A stretch of 64,000 nt of DNA from Thermus sp. LT1-2-5 (lineage in GTDB: Bacteria > Deinococcota > Deinococci > Deinococcales > Thermaceae): positions 124,001 to 188,000 of the forward strand of contig NZ_BSRG01000002.1 in NCBI RefSeq assembly GCF_040363165.1. The letters run 5' to 3'. The notes beneath the pieces were generated by a model that was given only the letters and a program-made list of their open reading frames with translations, was not told where the DNA came from and did not search any database. This document shows, one piece after another, positions 8,651 to 16,299 of the stretch. How positions within the stretch are numbered: the first letter of the stretch is position 1; every line of letters starts with the position of its first letter. Both the position numbers and the translations under genes were made by a program.

Positions 8651-9749
8651 GCTGCGCACCCCCGAGATCATCCCCGTGGAAGGAGGCTTTCTCCTCCGCG
8701 ACCCCTACGGGGTCTACGAGAAGCCCTTGGCCCTCACGGAAGGGGGGCTGTTCCTCCTCTCCCTCATGGAGGGGAGGACCCTGGAGGAGGTGCGGGAGGA
8801 GGCGTTCAAGGCCCACGGGGTCCTGGTGCCCCTGAAGGAGCTGGAGGAGCTGGCCCAGGCCCTGGAGGAGGCGGGCCTCCTCCTCACGCCCAAGGTGGAG
8901 GCGCGGCTCAAGGAGGAGGAGGAACGGCTCAAGCGGGAAAGGCCCATGCGCCTCGCCGGGCTTTCCTACCCGGAAGGCGAAAGGGAAGCCCGGGCCTTCC
9001 TGAACGCCTTCCGGGCAAGCTTTCCCGGGGAAGCCCCTCCCGCCCGGGTGCTCCTCCTTCCCCACCTGGAGCCAAGCCGGGTGCCCGAGGTCTACGGGGC
9101 CGCCCTGGCCGCCCTGGAGAAGACCCCGCCCCCGGAAAGGGTCTACGTGGTGGGGGTGGCCCACCGGCCCCTTAGGGAAGGGGCCGCCGCCCTCCCCGTG
9201 CCCTTCCACACCCCCTTTGGCCCGGCGGAGCCGGACCTGGCCGCGCTTCAGGCCCTGGACGCCCTCCTCCCCTTTGAGCTCTTCAACACCCCCCTGGCCT
9301 TCCGCGAGGAGCACAGCCTGGAGCTTCCCCTCTTCTTCCTCAAGGGAACCTACCCAAGGGCCCGCTTCGTCCCCCTCCTGGTGGGGCGGAGGACGGCGGC
9401 CCTGGGGGAGGCGCTCCGGGTGGTCCTAGCGGAGCACCCGGGGCTTCTGGCCTTGGCGGTGGACCTCTCCCACGTGGGGCCCAGGTTCGGAGACCCCCCC
9501 CTCTCCCGTTCCCTGGCACAAGAGGCGAGGCGGAAGGACCTGGGCTTCCTGGAGCGCCTGGCCCAAGGAGAGCCCCAGGCCGCCTTGACCCACCTGGGGG
9601 CCAACCCCACCCGGGTGGACGCCACCGAGGTGGTGGCGAGCCTAAGCCCGCTCCTCCAGGAGAAAAAGGGCGAGGTCCTGGCCTACCGCCTGGACCTCGA
9701 GGCCCCCACCCTCAGCGCCGTGGGGGCGGGCACCTTGGCCTTCCCCTAG
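8634..9749 (+). CDS. MEMO-family protein (AmmeMemoRadiSam system B type) with PqqD-like N-terminal domain
   Basis: 371 residues. Residues about 100-371 are a MEMO domain: LLPHLEPSRVPEVYG, VGVAHRP, FREEHSLELPLFFLK and AVDLSHVGPRFG contain the His/Glu/Asp residues of the putative metal site. Residues about 1-80 (TEGGLFLLSLMEGRTLEEVR, then EELAQALEEAGLLL) look like a PqqD/RRE-type winged helix that binds peptides in RiPP pathways. In AmmeMemoRadiSam systems MEMO proteins partner with an AMMECR1 protein and a radical SAM enzyme; neither is nearby. The ATG at 8634 lies within cca, so translation is coupled. The 3' end overlaps rnr by 4 nt. Confidence 0.8.
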   Translation: MEGRLRLRTPEIIPVEGGFLLRDPYGVYEKPLALTEGGLFLLSLMEGRTLEEVREEAFKAHGVLVPLKELEELAQALEEAGLLLTPKVEARLKEEEERLKRERPMRLAGLSYPEGEREARAFLNAFRASFPGEAPPARVLLLPHLEPSRVPEVYGAALAALEKTPPPERVYVVGVAHRPLREGAAALPVPFHTPFGPAEPDLAALQALDALLPFELFNTPLAFREEHSLELPLFFLKGTYPRARFVPLLVGRRTAALGEALRVVLAEHPGLLALAVDLSHVGPRFGDPPLSRSLAQEARRKDLGFLERLAQGEPQAALTHLGANPTRVDATEVVASLSPLLQEKKGEVLAYRLDLEAPTLSAVGAGTLAFP

Positions 9750-11992
9750 CGGCGGCGGCGCCGCCTTCTCGCCCGGGTGTCCACGGGGCGGGTTTCCCGC
9801 CCTCCCTTGGGCGCCCACTCCCCGAAGTACACCGTTTCCACCGTAGCCCGCTCGGGCCGCGTGTCCCGCGCTTTTTCCTTGGGTGGTCCTACCACTTTGC
9901 GCATGTCTACCTCCTTTCTTAAGGCCCCCTTGGGAGCCTTTGGGCGCTTTTCCCCCTCCTCCGCTTCCCGGTAGGGCACGAGGTCGATCTGCCTTAGCCT
10001 GGGGTTGGCGGCGGCGATCACCACCTCCATCTCGTCCCCCAGGCGGATGCGTTTCCCCTTGGGGCCCAACAGGGCTAGGGCCTCCTCGCTATAGGTGTAA
10101 GGGCCCAGGGCCTCGAGGCGCACCAGCCCTTCCACCCCGTTTTTCAGCATCACGAAGGCCCCGAAGTTCGCCACCCCCGTCACCTTGCCTAGGAAGCGCT
10201 CCCCCAGGTGGAGCTCCGCCCACTTGGCCATGTAGTACTTGGTGAGCTCCCTCTCCGCCGCCTCCGCCTTGCGCTCCATCTCCGAGGCGTGCTCGGCGAT
10301 GGCGGGAAAGGTTTCCAACCAACGGGCCTTCTTGGCCGGGGTCAGGGTGCGGCGAAGGACCGCCTTCAACACCCGGTGGACCACCAGGTCGGGGTAGCGG
10401 CGGATGGGGCTTGTGAAGTGGAGGTAGTGCTCCATGGCCAGGCCGAAGTGGCCCAGGTTCTCCGCGGCGTAGCGGGCCAGGCGCAAGGAGCGCAGGACCA
10501 GGTTCGCCACCACCGGCTCCTCCGGGCGGCCCTTGGCCTGGAGCAAAACCCGTTGCAACGCCTGGGAGGACACCTCCTCGGGCAGGGTGTACCCGAGCCG
10601 GGCCAAGGCCAGGCGGAGCTTGCCGTAAGCCTCGTCCAAAGGCTCCTCGTGCACCCGGAAGAGGCCTGGAAGGCCCTTGTTCACCAGGTGCTCCGCCACC
10701 GCTTGGTTGGCGAGGAGCATGAGCTCTTCGATGAGGCTTCGCGCCCTGGGTTCTTCCTGGGGAATGAGGTGGAGCGTGCCCGCTTCCACCTCCACCTTCA
10801 CCTCGGGGAAGCTAAAGTCCAGCGCCCCCAAGGCCAGGCGCTTTTCCCGTAGTCGCCCCGTGAGGTCTAGCAGGAGCGCCAGGTCCTCCGCCAAGAAGGC
10901 GTGCTCCTCGGGCAGGCCAAACCCCTCGGCGAAGGCCTCCACCTCGGTGTAGGTGAGGCGGGCCACGCTCCTTATCACCCCCTCGGCGAAGCGGACCCTT
11001 TTCACCCTCAGGTCCTCCGTAAGGTCAAAGAGGACGGAAAGGGTGAGGCGGTCCTCCTGAGGCTTCAGGGAACAGACCCCGTTGGAAAGCCTTTCGGGAA
11101 GCATGGGCAGGACCCGCCCCGGCAGGTAGACGCTCGTCCCCCGCAGGTAGGCTTCCTGGTCCAAGGCGCTCCCCTCCTTCACGTAGTGGGAAACGTCGGC
11201 GATGTGGACACCCACCCGGTAGCCCGAAGGAAGCCTTTCGATGTGGATGGCGTCGTCAAAGTCCTTGGCGTCCACCCCATCTATGGTGAAGACCCTTAGG
11301 GCGCGGAAGTCCTGCCGCCGCCTAAGCTCCGCCTCGGGGATGGCCAGGGGGATGGCCTCCGCCTCCCGCAGGACCTCCTCGGGGAACTCGGCCCTGAGGC
11401 CGTACTTGGCGATCACCGCCTCGGTTTCCGTTTCCGGGGCGTCCCCTTCCCCCAGGTATTCCAAGAACTTCCCGTAGGGGCGCTTGCCGTAATGGACCTC
11501 CACCACGATGCGGCTACCCCGCTTGAGGCCCAAAAGCCCCTCGGGGAGGAGCCTGAGCTCGGGCAGGCCCGGCTCGTCGGGAAGGAGGACGGCGTAGCCC
11601 CGCCGGAAGTCCAAGGTCCCCACCACCCGCTCCCGCGCCCGCTTCACCACCCGCTCCACCACGCCAAAGGGCCTCCCGTCCCGCCCGGGGGGCAGGATGC
11701 GGGCCTCCACCACGTCCTCGGGCCAGGCGTCCAGGGTGTACCCGGGGGGGATGAAGAGGTCCTTTTCCGGCAAGCGCACGAAGCCGTAGCCGTCCCGGTG
11801 AAGGCTAATGGGGCCCACCACCTTGGCGGGAAGGAAGTACTGGCTTCCCTTTTTCTCCAAAAGGCCTTCCCGCACCAAGGCCTTCAGGTAAGCCTTGGCC
11901 TCCCGTTTCTCCAAGCCAAAGCGCCGGAGGATCTCCTCCAAGCGGTGAGGCTTGCCCGTCTTTTTGAAAAACTCCAGTAGCGTTTCGCGCAT
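9746..11992 (-). CDS. rnr: Ribonuclease R
   Basis: 748 residues. This processive 3'-5' exoribonuclease degrades structured RNA and works with tmRNA in mRNA turnover. The N-terminus is a winged-helix domain (residues 1-55), followed by cold-shock domains (HRDGYGFVRLPEKDLFI), the RNB core with FTIDGVDAKDFDDAIHIE and HFTSPIRRYPDLVVHRVL, and a C-terminal S1 domain (GKVTGVANFGAFVMLKNGVE). The tail ends in a run of arginines, usual in RNase R. It starts one base after the aminotransferase stop on the same strand; no good ribosome-binding site is visible. Confidence 0.95.
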   Translation of the reverse strand: MRETLLEFFKKTGKPHRLEEILRRFGLEKREAKAYLKALVREGLLEKKGSQYFLPAKVVGPISLHRDGYGFVRLPEKDLFIPPGYTLDAWPEDVVEARILPPGRDGRPFGVVERVVKRARERVVGTLDFRRGYAVLLPDEPGLPELRLLPEGLLGLKRGSRIVVEVHYGKRPYGKFLEYLGEGDAPETETEAVIAKYGLRAEFPEEVLREAEAIPLAIPEAELRRRQDFRALRVFTIDGVDAKDFDDAIHIERLPSGYRVGVHIADVSHYVKEGSALDQEAYLRGTSVYLPGRVLPMLPERLSNGVCSLKPQEDRLTLSVLFDLTEDLRVKRVRFAEGVIRSVARLTYTEVEAFAEGFGLPEEHAFLAEDLALLLDLTGRLREKRLALGALDFSFPEVKVEVEAGTLHLIPQEEPRARSLIEELMLLANQAVAEHLVNKGLPGLFRVHEEPLDEAYGKLRLALARLGYTLPEEVSSQALQRVLLQAKGRPEEPVVANLVLRSLRLARYAAENLGHFGLAMEHYLHFTSPIRRYPDLVVHRVLKAVLRRTLTPAKKARWLETFPAIAEHASEMERKAEAAERELTKYYMAKWAELHLGERFLGKVTGVANFGAFVMLKNGVEGLVRLEALGPYTYSEEALALLGPKGKRIRLGDEMEVVIAAANPRLRQIDLVPYREAEEGEKRPKAPKGALRKEVDMRKVVGPPKEKARDTRPERATVETVYFGEWAPKGGRETRPVDTRARRRRRRR

Positions 11993-11993
11993 T

Positions 11994-13232
11994 CTAACCT
12001 AGGAGGCCCTCTAAGGCCTTCTCCGTGGCCTCGAGGCTCTCGGATAGGGCAGCGAGGGCCTCGTCCACGTGCGCTTGGCCGATGATGAGGGGGGGTTCCA
12101 GGCGGACCACCTTGGGGTTGTTCAGGCCGAAGGCAGTGATGACGCCCCGCTCCGCCAGCTCCGCCACCACCAAGGCGCCGATATCGGCGTCGGTGAACTC
12201 TATCCCCAGCATGAGCCCCCGCCCCCGCACGTCCTCTATGAGGTGGGGGAACGCCCCTTGCAAGGCCTTAAGCCCCTCCATGAGGTACCCCCCCACCTCC
12301 AAGGCCCTTTGCGGCAGGTTCTCCTCCAGGGTGACCTCAATGGCCGCCAGGGCCGCCGCCGCCGCCAAGGGGTTGCCGCCGAAGGTGGAGGAGTGGTAGA
12401 GGGGGTTTTGCTTGAAGACCTCAAACACCTCCCGCCGGCCCACGCAGGCCCCGATGGGCATGACCCCACCCCCCAAGGCCTTGGCTAGGGTCATGAGGTC
12501 AGGGGCCACCCCCTCCCAGTCCACCCCGAAGAGCTTCCCGGTGCGGCCGAGACCGGTCTGCACCTCGTCGGCGATCATGAGGACGCCCCTTTTGCGGGTA
12601 ATCTCCCGGACACCCCGCAGGTACCCCTCCGGGGGCACCCGGATTCCCCCTTCCCCCTGGATGGGCTCCACGATGACCGCGGCGGTGTCCCCGTCTATGG
12701 CCGACTCCAGGGCCTCGAGGTCCCCGTAGGGGACCACCTTGACCCCGGGCACGAGGGGCTTGGCCGGGTCCTGGTACTCGGGCTTGGGGGTGAGGGAAAG
12801 CGCCCCCAGGGTCTTCCCGTGGAAGCCCCCTTGGGTGGTGACGATCCCGGGCTTGCCCGTGTAGGCCCGGGCCAGCTTGATGGCCGCCTCCACCGCCTCG
12901 GCCCCGGAGTTGCCGAAGAAGACCATCTCCAAGCCTTCCGGGGTGATCTCGGCCAGCTTGGCGGCCAGGCGGGCGGTGGGCTCGGAAACGAGGACCCGCA
13001 CGGACATGGGCATGCGCTTAAGTTGCGCCTCCACCGCCGCCACCACCTTGGGGTGGCGGTGGCCTAGGTTCAGGGTGCCGTACAGTCCCAAAAAGTCCAG
13101 GTAGCGCTTGCCCGTGGTGTCCCAGACGTAAGGGCCTTCGGCGTGGGACTCGATGCGGTCAAGGCCGGTAAAGCGGAGAAGCCCAGCGAGCCCAGGGTTG
13201 ATGTGCCGTTCAAAGAGGGTGAAGGGGTCCAT
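11994..13232 (-). CDS. Class III PLP-dependent aminotransferase
   Basis: 412 residues from ATG 13232. A class III (ornithine/acetylornithine/putrescine/GABA) aminotransferase: FFGNSGAEAVEAAIKLAR binds the PLP phosphate, FHGKTLGALSLT follows, IADEVQTGLGRTGKLF holds the PLP-contacting Asp, and LAKALGGGVMPIG the Schiff-base Lys. The long N-terminal region (HINPGLAGLLRFTGLD) resembles putrescine aminotransferases and a Thermus-specific set, but the substrate is not certain. A TTG at 13238 is in frame, but TAGCAT ends 7 nt before the ATG at 13232, supporting that start as leaderless. rnr follows one base after the stop. Confidence 0.87.
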   Translation of the reverse strand: MDPFTLFERHINPGLAGLLRFTGLDRIESHAEGPYVWDTTGKRYLDFLGLYGTLNLGHRHPKVVAAVEAQLKRMPMSVRVLVSEPTARLAAKLAEITPEGLEMVFFGNSGAEAVEAAIKLARAYTGKPGIVTTQGGFHGKTLGALSLTPKPEYQDPAKPLVPGVKVVPYGDLEALESAIDGDTAAVIVEPIQGEGGIRVPPEGYLRGVREITRKRGVLMIADEVQTGLGRTGKLFGVDWEGVAPDLMTLAKALGGGVMPIGACVGRREVFEVFKQNPLYHSSTFGGNPLAAAAALAAIEVTLEENLPQRALEVGGYLMEGLKALQGAFPHLIEDVRGRGLMLGIEFTDADIGALVVAELAERGVITAFGLNNPKVVRLEPPLIIGQAHVDEALAALSESLEATEKALEGLLG

Positions 13233-13239
13233 GCCCAAA

Positions 13240-13245
13240 ATGCTA
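13240..13245 (-). promoter_or_regulatory. -10 element (TAGCAT), leaderless promoter of the aminotransferase
   Basis: TAGCAT plus 7 nt leads to ATG 13232. The hexamer includes the stop codon of the upstream thioesterase gene, so the aminotransferase can be transcribed separately from the rbfA-thioesterase pair. Confidence 0.5.
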
Positions 13246-13641
13246 CCCTAAGTGTAGCACACTCAAGGCTTGGTAGAGGTCTTCCGGAATCCGCGCCGCC
13301 TTCTCCCCCACCTGGCAGAGGTGCCGGGTGTAGCCTTCCGCCAACAGAAAGCCTTCCCGCTCCACCCGGTAGGCGAAGCGGAGGTCGCGCCGGCTTAGGC
13401 CCGCAAGCCGGGTCTTGACCTCCACCACCTGGCCGAAGCGGGCCGGGGCGCGGAAGGTAAGGCCGAGCTCCACCACGGGGAAATAGACCCCCCGGGCCTC
13501 CACCTCGTGGTAGGGAAGGCCTGCGGCCTCCAAGAACTCCACCCGCGCCGCCTCCAGGTAGACGGCGTACACGGCGTGGTGCACCACCCCCATCTGGTCG
13601 GTTTCGGCGTAGCGGACCTTTAGGCGGGTCGTGGTCTCCAT
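13243..13641 (-). CDS. YbgC/4HBT-type acyl-CoA thioesterase
   Basis: 132 residues with a single hotdog fold. The signature RYAETDQMGVVHHAVYAVYLE contains the catalytic Asp of the 4-hydroxybenzoyl-CoA thioesterase/YbgC family, which hydrolyses short- or medium-chain acyl-CoA thioesters. It overlaps the 3' end of rbfA by 22 nt, indicating coupling. The cellular substrate is unknown. Confidence 0.88.
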   Translation of the reverse strand: METTTRLKVRYAETDQMGVVHHAVYAVYLEAARVEFLEAAGLPYHEVEARGVYFPVVELGLTFRAPARFGQVVEVKTRLAGLSRRDLRFAYRVEREGFLLAEGYTRHLCQVGEKAARIPEDLYQALSVLHLG

Positions 13642-13904
13642 GGCACGAACTCCAGCCGGGGCAGGCGGCGCAGGCGCACCCTTGCCGCCAAGGCGGCAAG
13701 GAGCCTGTTTTTGGCGTGCTCCAAGGCGGCCAAGGCCTTTTCCTCCTCGGCGAAGGCCTCCACGTAGACGGTGAGGACCCGCCCATCGGGGGAAAGCCGC
13801 ACCGCCTCCACCGTGAGGAGGAAGAGCCTGGGGTCCTCGAGGCCCTGCACCGCTTCCGCCAGGGCCCGTTTCAGGCGCTCTTCCAGGTGGGCCTTGCCGT
13901 ACAT
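13620..13904 (-). CDS. rbfA: Ribosome-binding factor A
   Basis: 94 residues, a short RbfA as found in Thermus (KH-like fold). It binds the 30S subunit near helix 1/44 of 16S rRNA and assists late maturation. Diagnostic segments are HLEERLKRALAEAVQGLEDP and LLTVEAVRLSPDGRVLTVYV. Unlike many bacteria, it is not in the rimP-nusA-infB operon, which lies 24 kb away here. TAAGCT ends 6 nt before the ATG (leaderless promoter); a GGAGG lies too far upstream to act as ribosome-binding site. Confidence 0.92.
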   Translation of the reverse strand: MYGKAHLEERLKRALAEAVQGLEDPRLFLLTVEAVRLSPDGRVLTVYVEAFAEEEKALAALEHAKNRLLAALAARVRLRRLPRLEFVPWRPRPA

Positions 13905-13910
13905 GCGCTT

Positions 13911-13916
13911 AGCTTA
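13911..13916 (-). promoter_or_regulatory. -10 element (TAAGCT), leaderless promoter of rbfA
   Basis: TAAGCT plus 6 nt leads to the rbfA ATG at 13904. A TTGACA hexamer on the same strand at 14007-14012 is too far away to be its -35. Confidence 0.45.
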
Positions 13917-14035
13917 CTCCTCCGGCGCTTACCCAAAGGGAAACTATCGCCCATAGAGAGGGCATCCGGACGATTCCCTTACATCCTCGCCAATCCAGCA
14001 TTACGATGTCAAAAGAGCAAGGAAAACCCCAACCC
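13917..14035. other. AT-richer spacer between rbfA and glmM
   Basis: About 120 bp with GC near 50%, against about 68% around it. No ORF, tRNA or recognisable repeat is visible. A minus-strand TTGACA (14007-14012) has no convincing -10 at 16-18 nt. Confidence 0.4.
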
Positions 14036-15337
14036 CTACCCCTGGTCCAGGGCCCGGACCAAGGCGGCCAGCTCCCGCGCCACCTCCTCTGCCCCCTCCT
14101 CCGCCTCCACCATCACCCGCACCAAGGGCTCCGTGCCCGAGGGGCGCACGTTCACCCGGCCCTTGCCCTGTAGCCTCGCCTCCGCCTGGGCCAAGGCCTC
14201 CTGAAGCCGGGGGTGGCCCATCACCTTGGCCTTGTCCGCCACCTTCACGTTGAGGAGGACCTGGGGGTACATGGGAAGCGCCTCGTACCAGTCGGCCAGG
14301 TCCCCGCCCAGGGCCTTTAGGGCCTTCAGGGCCATGAGGGCGGTGAAAAGCCCATCCCCCGTGGTGTGGTGGCGGCGGAAGATCACGTGGCCCGAGGGCT
14401 CCCCCCCGAGGTGGAGGTCCTTCTCCTTGAGCATCTCCAGCACGTAGCGGTCCCCCACCGCCGCCCGGTGGAAGGCGATGCCCTTTTGCCCCAGGGCCAC
14501 CTCGAGGCCCATGTTGCTCATCACCGTGCCCACCACCCCCTGCTCCCCAAAGGCCAAGGCGGCCAGGTACAGGACGTGGTCCCCGTGGAAAAGCCGCCCC
14601 TTGCGGTCTATAAAAAGGGCCCGGTCCCCATCCCCGTCAAAGGCCACCCCCAGGTCCAACTCGAGCTCCACCACAAAGCGGCTCAACGCCTCGGGGTGGG
14701 TGGAGCCGCACCCCTTGTTGATGTTGCGGCCATCGGGGGTGTTGAAGAAGGCCATCACCTCGGCCCCCGCCCGTTGGAACAGCTTGGGTCCCACCCGGTA
14801 CGTGGCCCCGTGGGCCAGGTCCAAGCCCACCCTTAGGCCCGAGAGGTCCGGGGCGTGTTCCAGGAGAAAGTCCAGGTACATCCGCTCCGCTTCCCGGAAG
14901 TCCCCCACGGTGCCGATGCCCCGGGTGGGGTGGGCCTCCTCCAAAAGGGCCTCTATGGCCTCCTCCGCCTCGTCAGGGAGTTTCTCCCCGTTGGGGCCGA
15001 AAAACTTGATGCCGTTGTCCTGGTAGGGGTTGTGGCTGGCCGAAATCACGGCCCCGGCGGTGGCTCCAAGCCGCTGGGTGAGGTGGGCCACCCCCGGGGT
15101 GGGAAGCACCCCCAGGTGCTCCACCCGCACCCCTTGGGAGAGGAGCCCCGCCGCCAGGGCCGCCTCCAGGAGGTCGGAGGACTCCCGGGTATCCTTGCCG
15201 AGGAGGACCACGGGCCTCTGCGTCTCCTGGCGAAAGTAGGCCCCTGCCGCCTGGCCTAACCTCAGGACGAACTCCGGGGTAAGGGGGGGCTTGCCCGCCT
15301 CCCCCCGCACCCCGTCGGTGCCGAAGTAGTGCCTCAT
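14036..15337 (-). CDS. glmM: Phosphoglucosamine mutase
   Basis: 433 residues from ATG 15337. It interconverts glucosamine-6-phosphate and glucosamine-1-phosphate for UDP-GlcNAc and peptidoglycan synthesis. MRHYFGTDGVRGEAG is the standard N-terminus; the phosphoserine loop is ISASHNPYQDNGIKFFG, the Mg site AFDGDGDRAL and the phosphate-binding C-terminus VRPSGTEPLVRVM. An upstream in-frame codon at 15346 is rejected because TATAGT ends 7 nt before 15337, giving a leaderless start. It is divergent from azlC. Confidence 0.96.
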   Translation of the reverse strand: MRHYFGTDGVRGEAGKPPLTPEFVLRLGQAAGAYFRQETQRPVVLLGKDTRESSDLLEAALAAGLLSQGVRVEHLGVLPTPGVAHLTQRLGATAGAVISASHNPYQDNGIKFFGPNGEKLPDEAEEAIEALLEEAHPTRGIGTVGDFREAERMYLDFLLEHAPDLSGLRVGLDLAHGATYRVGPKLFQRAGAEVMAFFNTPDGRNINKGCGSTHPEALSRFVVELELDLGVAFDGDGDRALFIDRKGRLFHGDHVLYLAALAFGEQGVVGTVMSNMGLEVALGQKGIAFHRAAVGDRYVLEMLKEKDLHLGGEPSGHVIFRRHHTTGDGLFTALMALKALKALGGDLADWYEALPMYPQVLLNVKVADKAKVMGHPRLQEALAQAEARLQGKGRVNVRPSGTEPLVRVMVEAEEGAEEVARELAALVRALDQG

Positions 15338-15344
15338 CCGGCCC

Positions 15345-15350
15345 ACTATA
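15345..15350 (-). promoter_or_regulatory. -10 element (TATAGT), leaderless promoter of glmM
   Basis: Seven nt separate the hexamer from the glmM ATG at 15337. It lies 15 bp from the azlC -10 on the other strand. Confidence 0.6.
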
Positions 15351-15364
15351 CCCTACCCGCTTTA

Positions 15365-15370
15365 TAAAAT
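15365..15370 (+). promoter_or_regulatory. -10 element (TAAAAT), leaderless promoter of azlC
   Basis: Within TTTATAAAAT; six C residues separate it from the azlC ATG at 15377. No Shine-Dalgarno sequence is present. Confidence 0.6.
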
Positions 15371-15376
15371 CCCCCC

Positions 15377-16042
15377 ATGGCCGCCCTCCCACCCCCCACG
15401 CCAAACCCCTTGCGCCAGGGGCTTCTCGCCGCCTGGCCCGTGGCCTTGGGGTACTTCCCCGTAGCCGTGGCCTTCGGCATGGCCGGGGCGGGCGCAGGGC
15501 TTGCCCCGTGGGCCGTGCAGCTGCTTTCCCTGCTGATCTTCGCCGGGGCGAGCCAGTTCGCCTTCCTTGGCCTCCTTACCGAAGGCGCCTCACCCTGGCT
15601 CGCCGCAGGCGTGGCCCTTCTCCTCAACCTGCGCCACGCCTTTTACGGGCCAGCCCTCAGGCCTTACCTGGCGGGCCATCCCCTACTGGCCTTCTTCCTC
15701 ACCGACGAGGTCTTCGCCGTGGCCCTAAAGTCCCTTCCCAGCCTGCCCCAAACCGCCCGCGCGGGGTTTTTCCTAGGCCTTGGCCTTGGCGCTTACCTGG
15801 CCTGGAACCTGGGCACCCTCCTGGGCGTCTTGTGCGCCGCAAGGCTCGAGGGGCTCCCGGCGGCGGGGGAAGGGCTTTCCTTCGCTTTGCCCGCCCTCTT
15901 CTTGCTCCTCGCCCTGCCCCATCTGCGGAACCCCGTGGCCCTGGGCGCCGGGCTTCTGGCCTTCGCCCTCCACCTCCTGGGCCAGACCGCCTGGGGCCTC
16001 GTCTTGGCGGGCGTCTTGGGCTTCTTGTGGAGGCGGCCTTGA
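15377..16042 (+). CDS. azlC: AzlC-family branched-chain amino acid exporter, large subunit
   Basis: 221 residues with about five to six membrane segments. With AzlD it forms a two-component exporter of branched-chain amino acids and analogues. Family features are the N-terminal GLLAAWPVALGYFPVAVAFG, FAGASQFAFLGLL and LNLRHAFYGPAL. The ATG is leaderless (TAAAAT six nt upstream). The stop overlaps the azlD TTG start as TTGA. Confidence 0.88.
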   Translation: MAALPPPTPNPLRQGLLAAWPVALGYFPVAVAFGMAGAGAGLAPWAVQLLSLLIFAGASQFAFLGLLTEGASPWLAAGVALLLNLRHAFYGPALRPYLAGHPLLAFFLTDEVFAVALKSLPSLPQTARAGFFLGLGLGAYLAWNLGTLLGVLCAARLEGLPAAGEGLSFALPALFLLLALPHLRNPVALGAGLLAFALHLLGQTAWGLVLAGVLGFLWRRP

Positions 16043-16299
16043 CCCCCATCCTGGTTCTGGCCCTGGGCACCTTTCTCCTCCGCTATCTCCCCTGGCGGGG
16101 GGAAAGGGGCCCTTCCCCCGGCCAGGCGGGGCCCGCCTTGGTGGTGGCCCTCTTCCTGGTGTCCGCCTTCGGGCCGCCCCCTTCTTGGCTTTGGGCCAAG
16201 ACCCTGGCCGCCCTCCTTGGGGTCTTCCTCGCCTGGCGGCTTTCCCGCCACCTAGGGCTCAGCGTCCTCCTGGGGATGGCGGCCTACGCCCTCCTCTAA
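16039..16299 (+). CDS. azlD: AzlD-family branched-chain amino acid exporter, small subunit
   Basis: 86 residues, three to four membrane helices, with the AzlD pattern LALGTFLLRYLPW near the N-terminus. The frame is open far upstream over azlC, but the TTG at 16039 overlaps the azlC stop and has GGAGG at 16029-16033, five bases before it, so this start is preferred over GTG 16027. The 3' end overlaps convergent polA by 4 nt. Confidence 0.82.
   Translation: MTPILVLALGTFLLRYLPWRGERGPSPGQAGPALVVALFLVSAFGPPPSWLWAKTLAALLGVFLAWRLSRHLGLSVLLGMAAYALL

Noticed and set aside
10208-10852. Long plus-strand open frames inside rnr, and similar ones opposite icd, sdhA, infB and nusA
   Set aside because: They mirror strongly conserved genes in other frames, are rich in Gly, Arg, Pro and His, and match no protein family.
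3150-11992. The two RNB nucleases as a duplicated rnr pair
   Set aside because: They differ in N-terminal domains, length and motif detail; they look like distinct RNase II-type and RNase R-type families, not a recent duplication.
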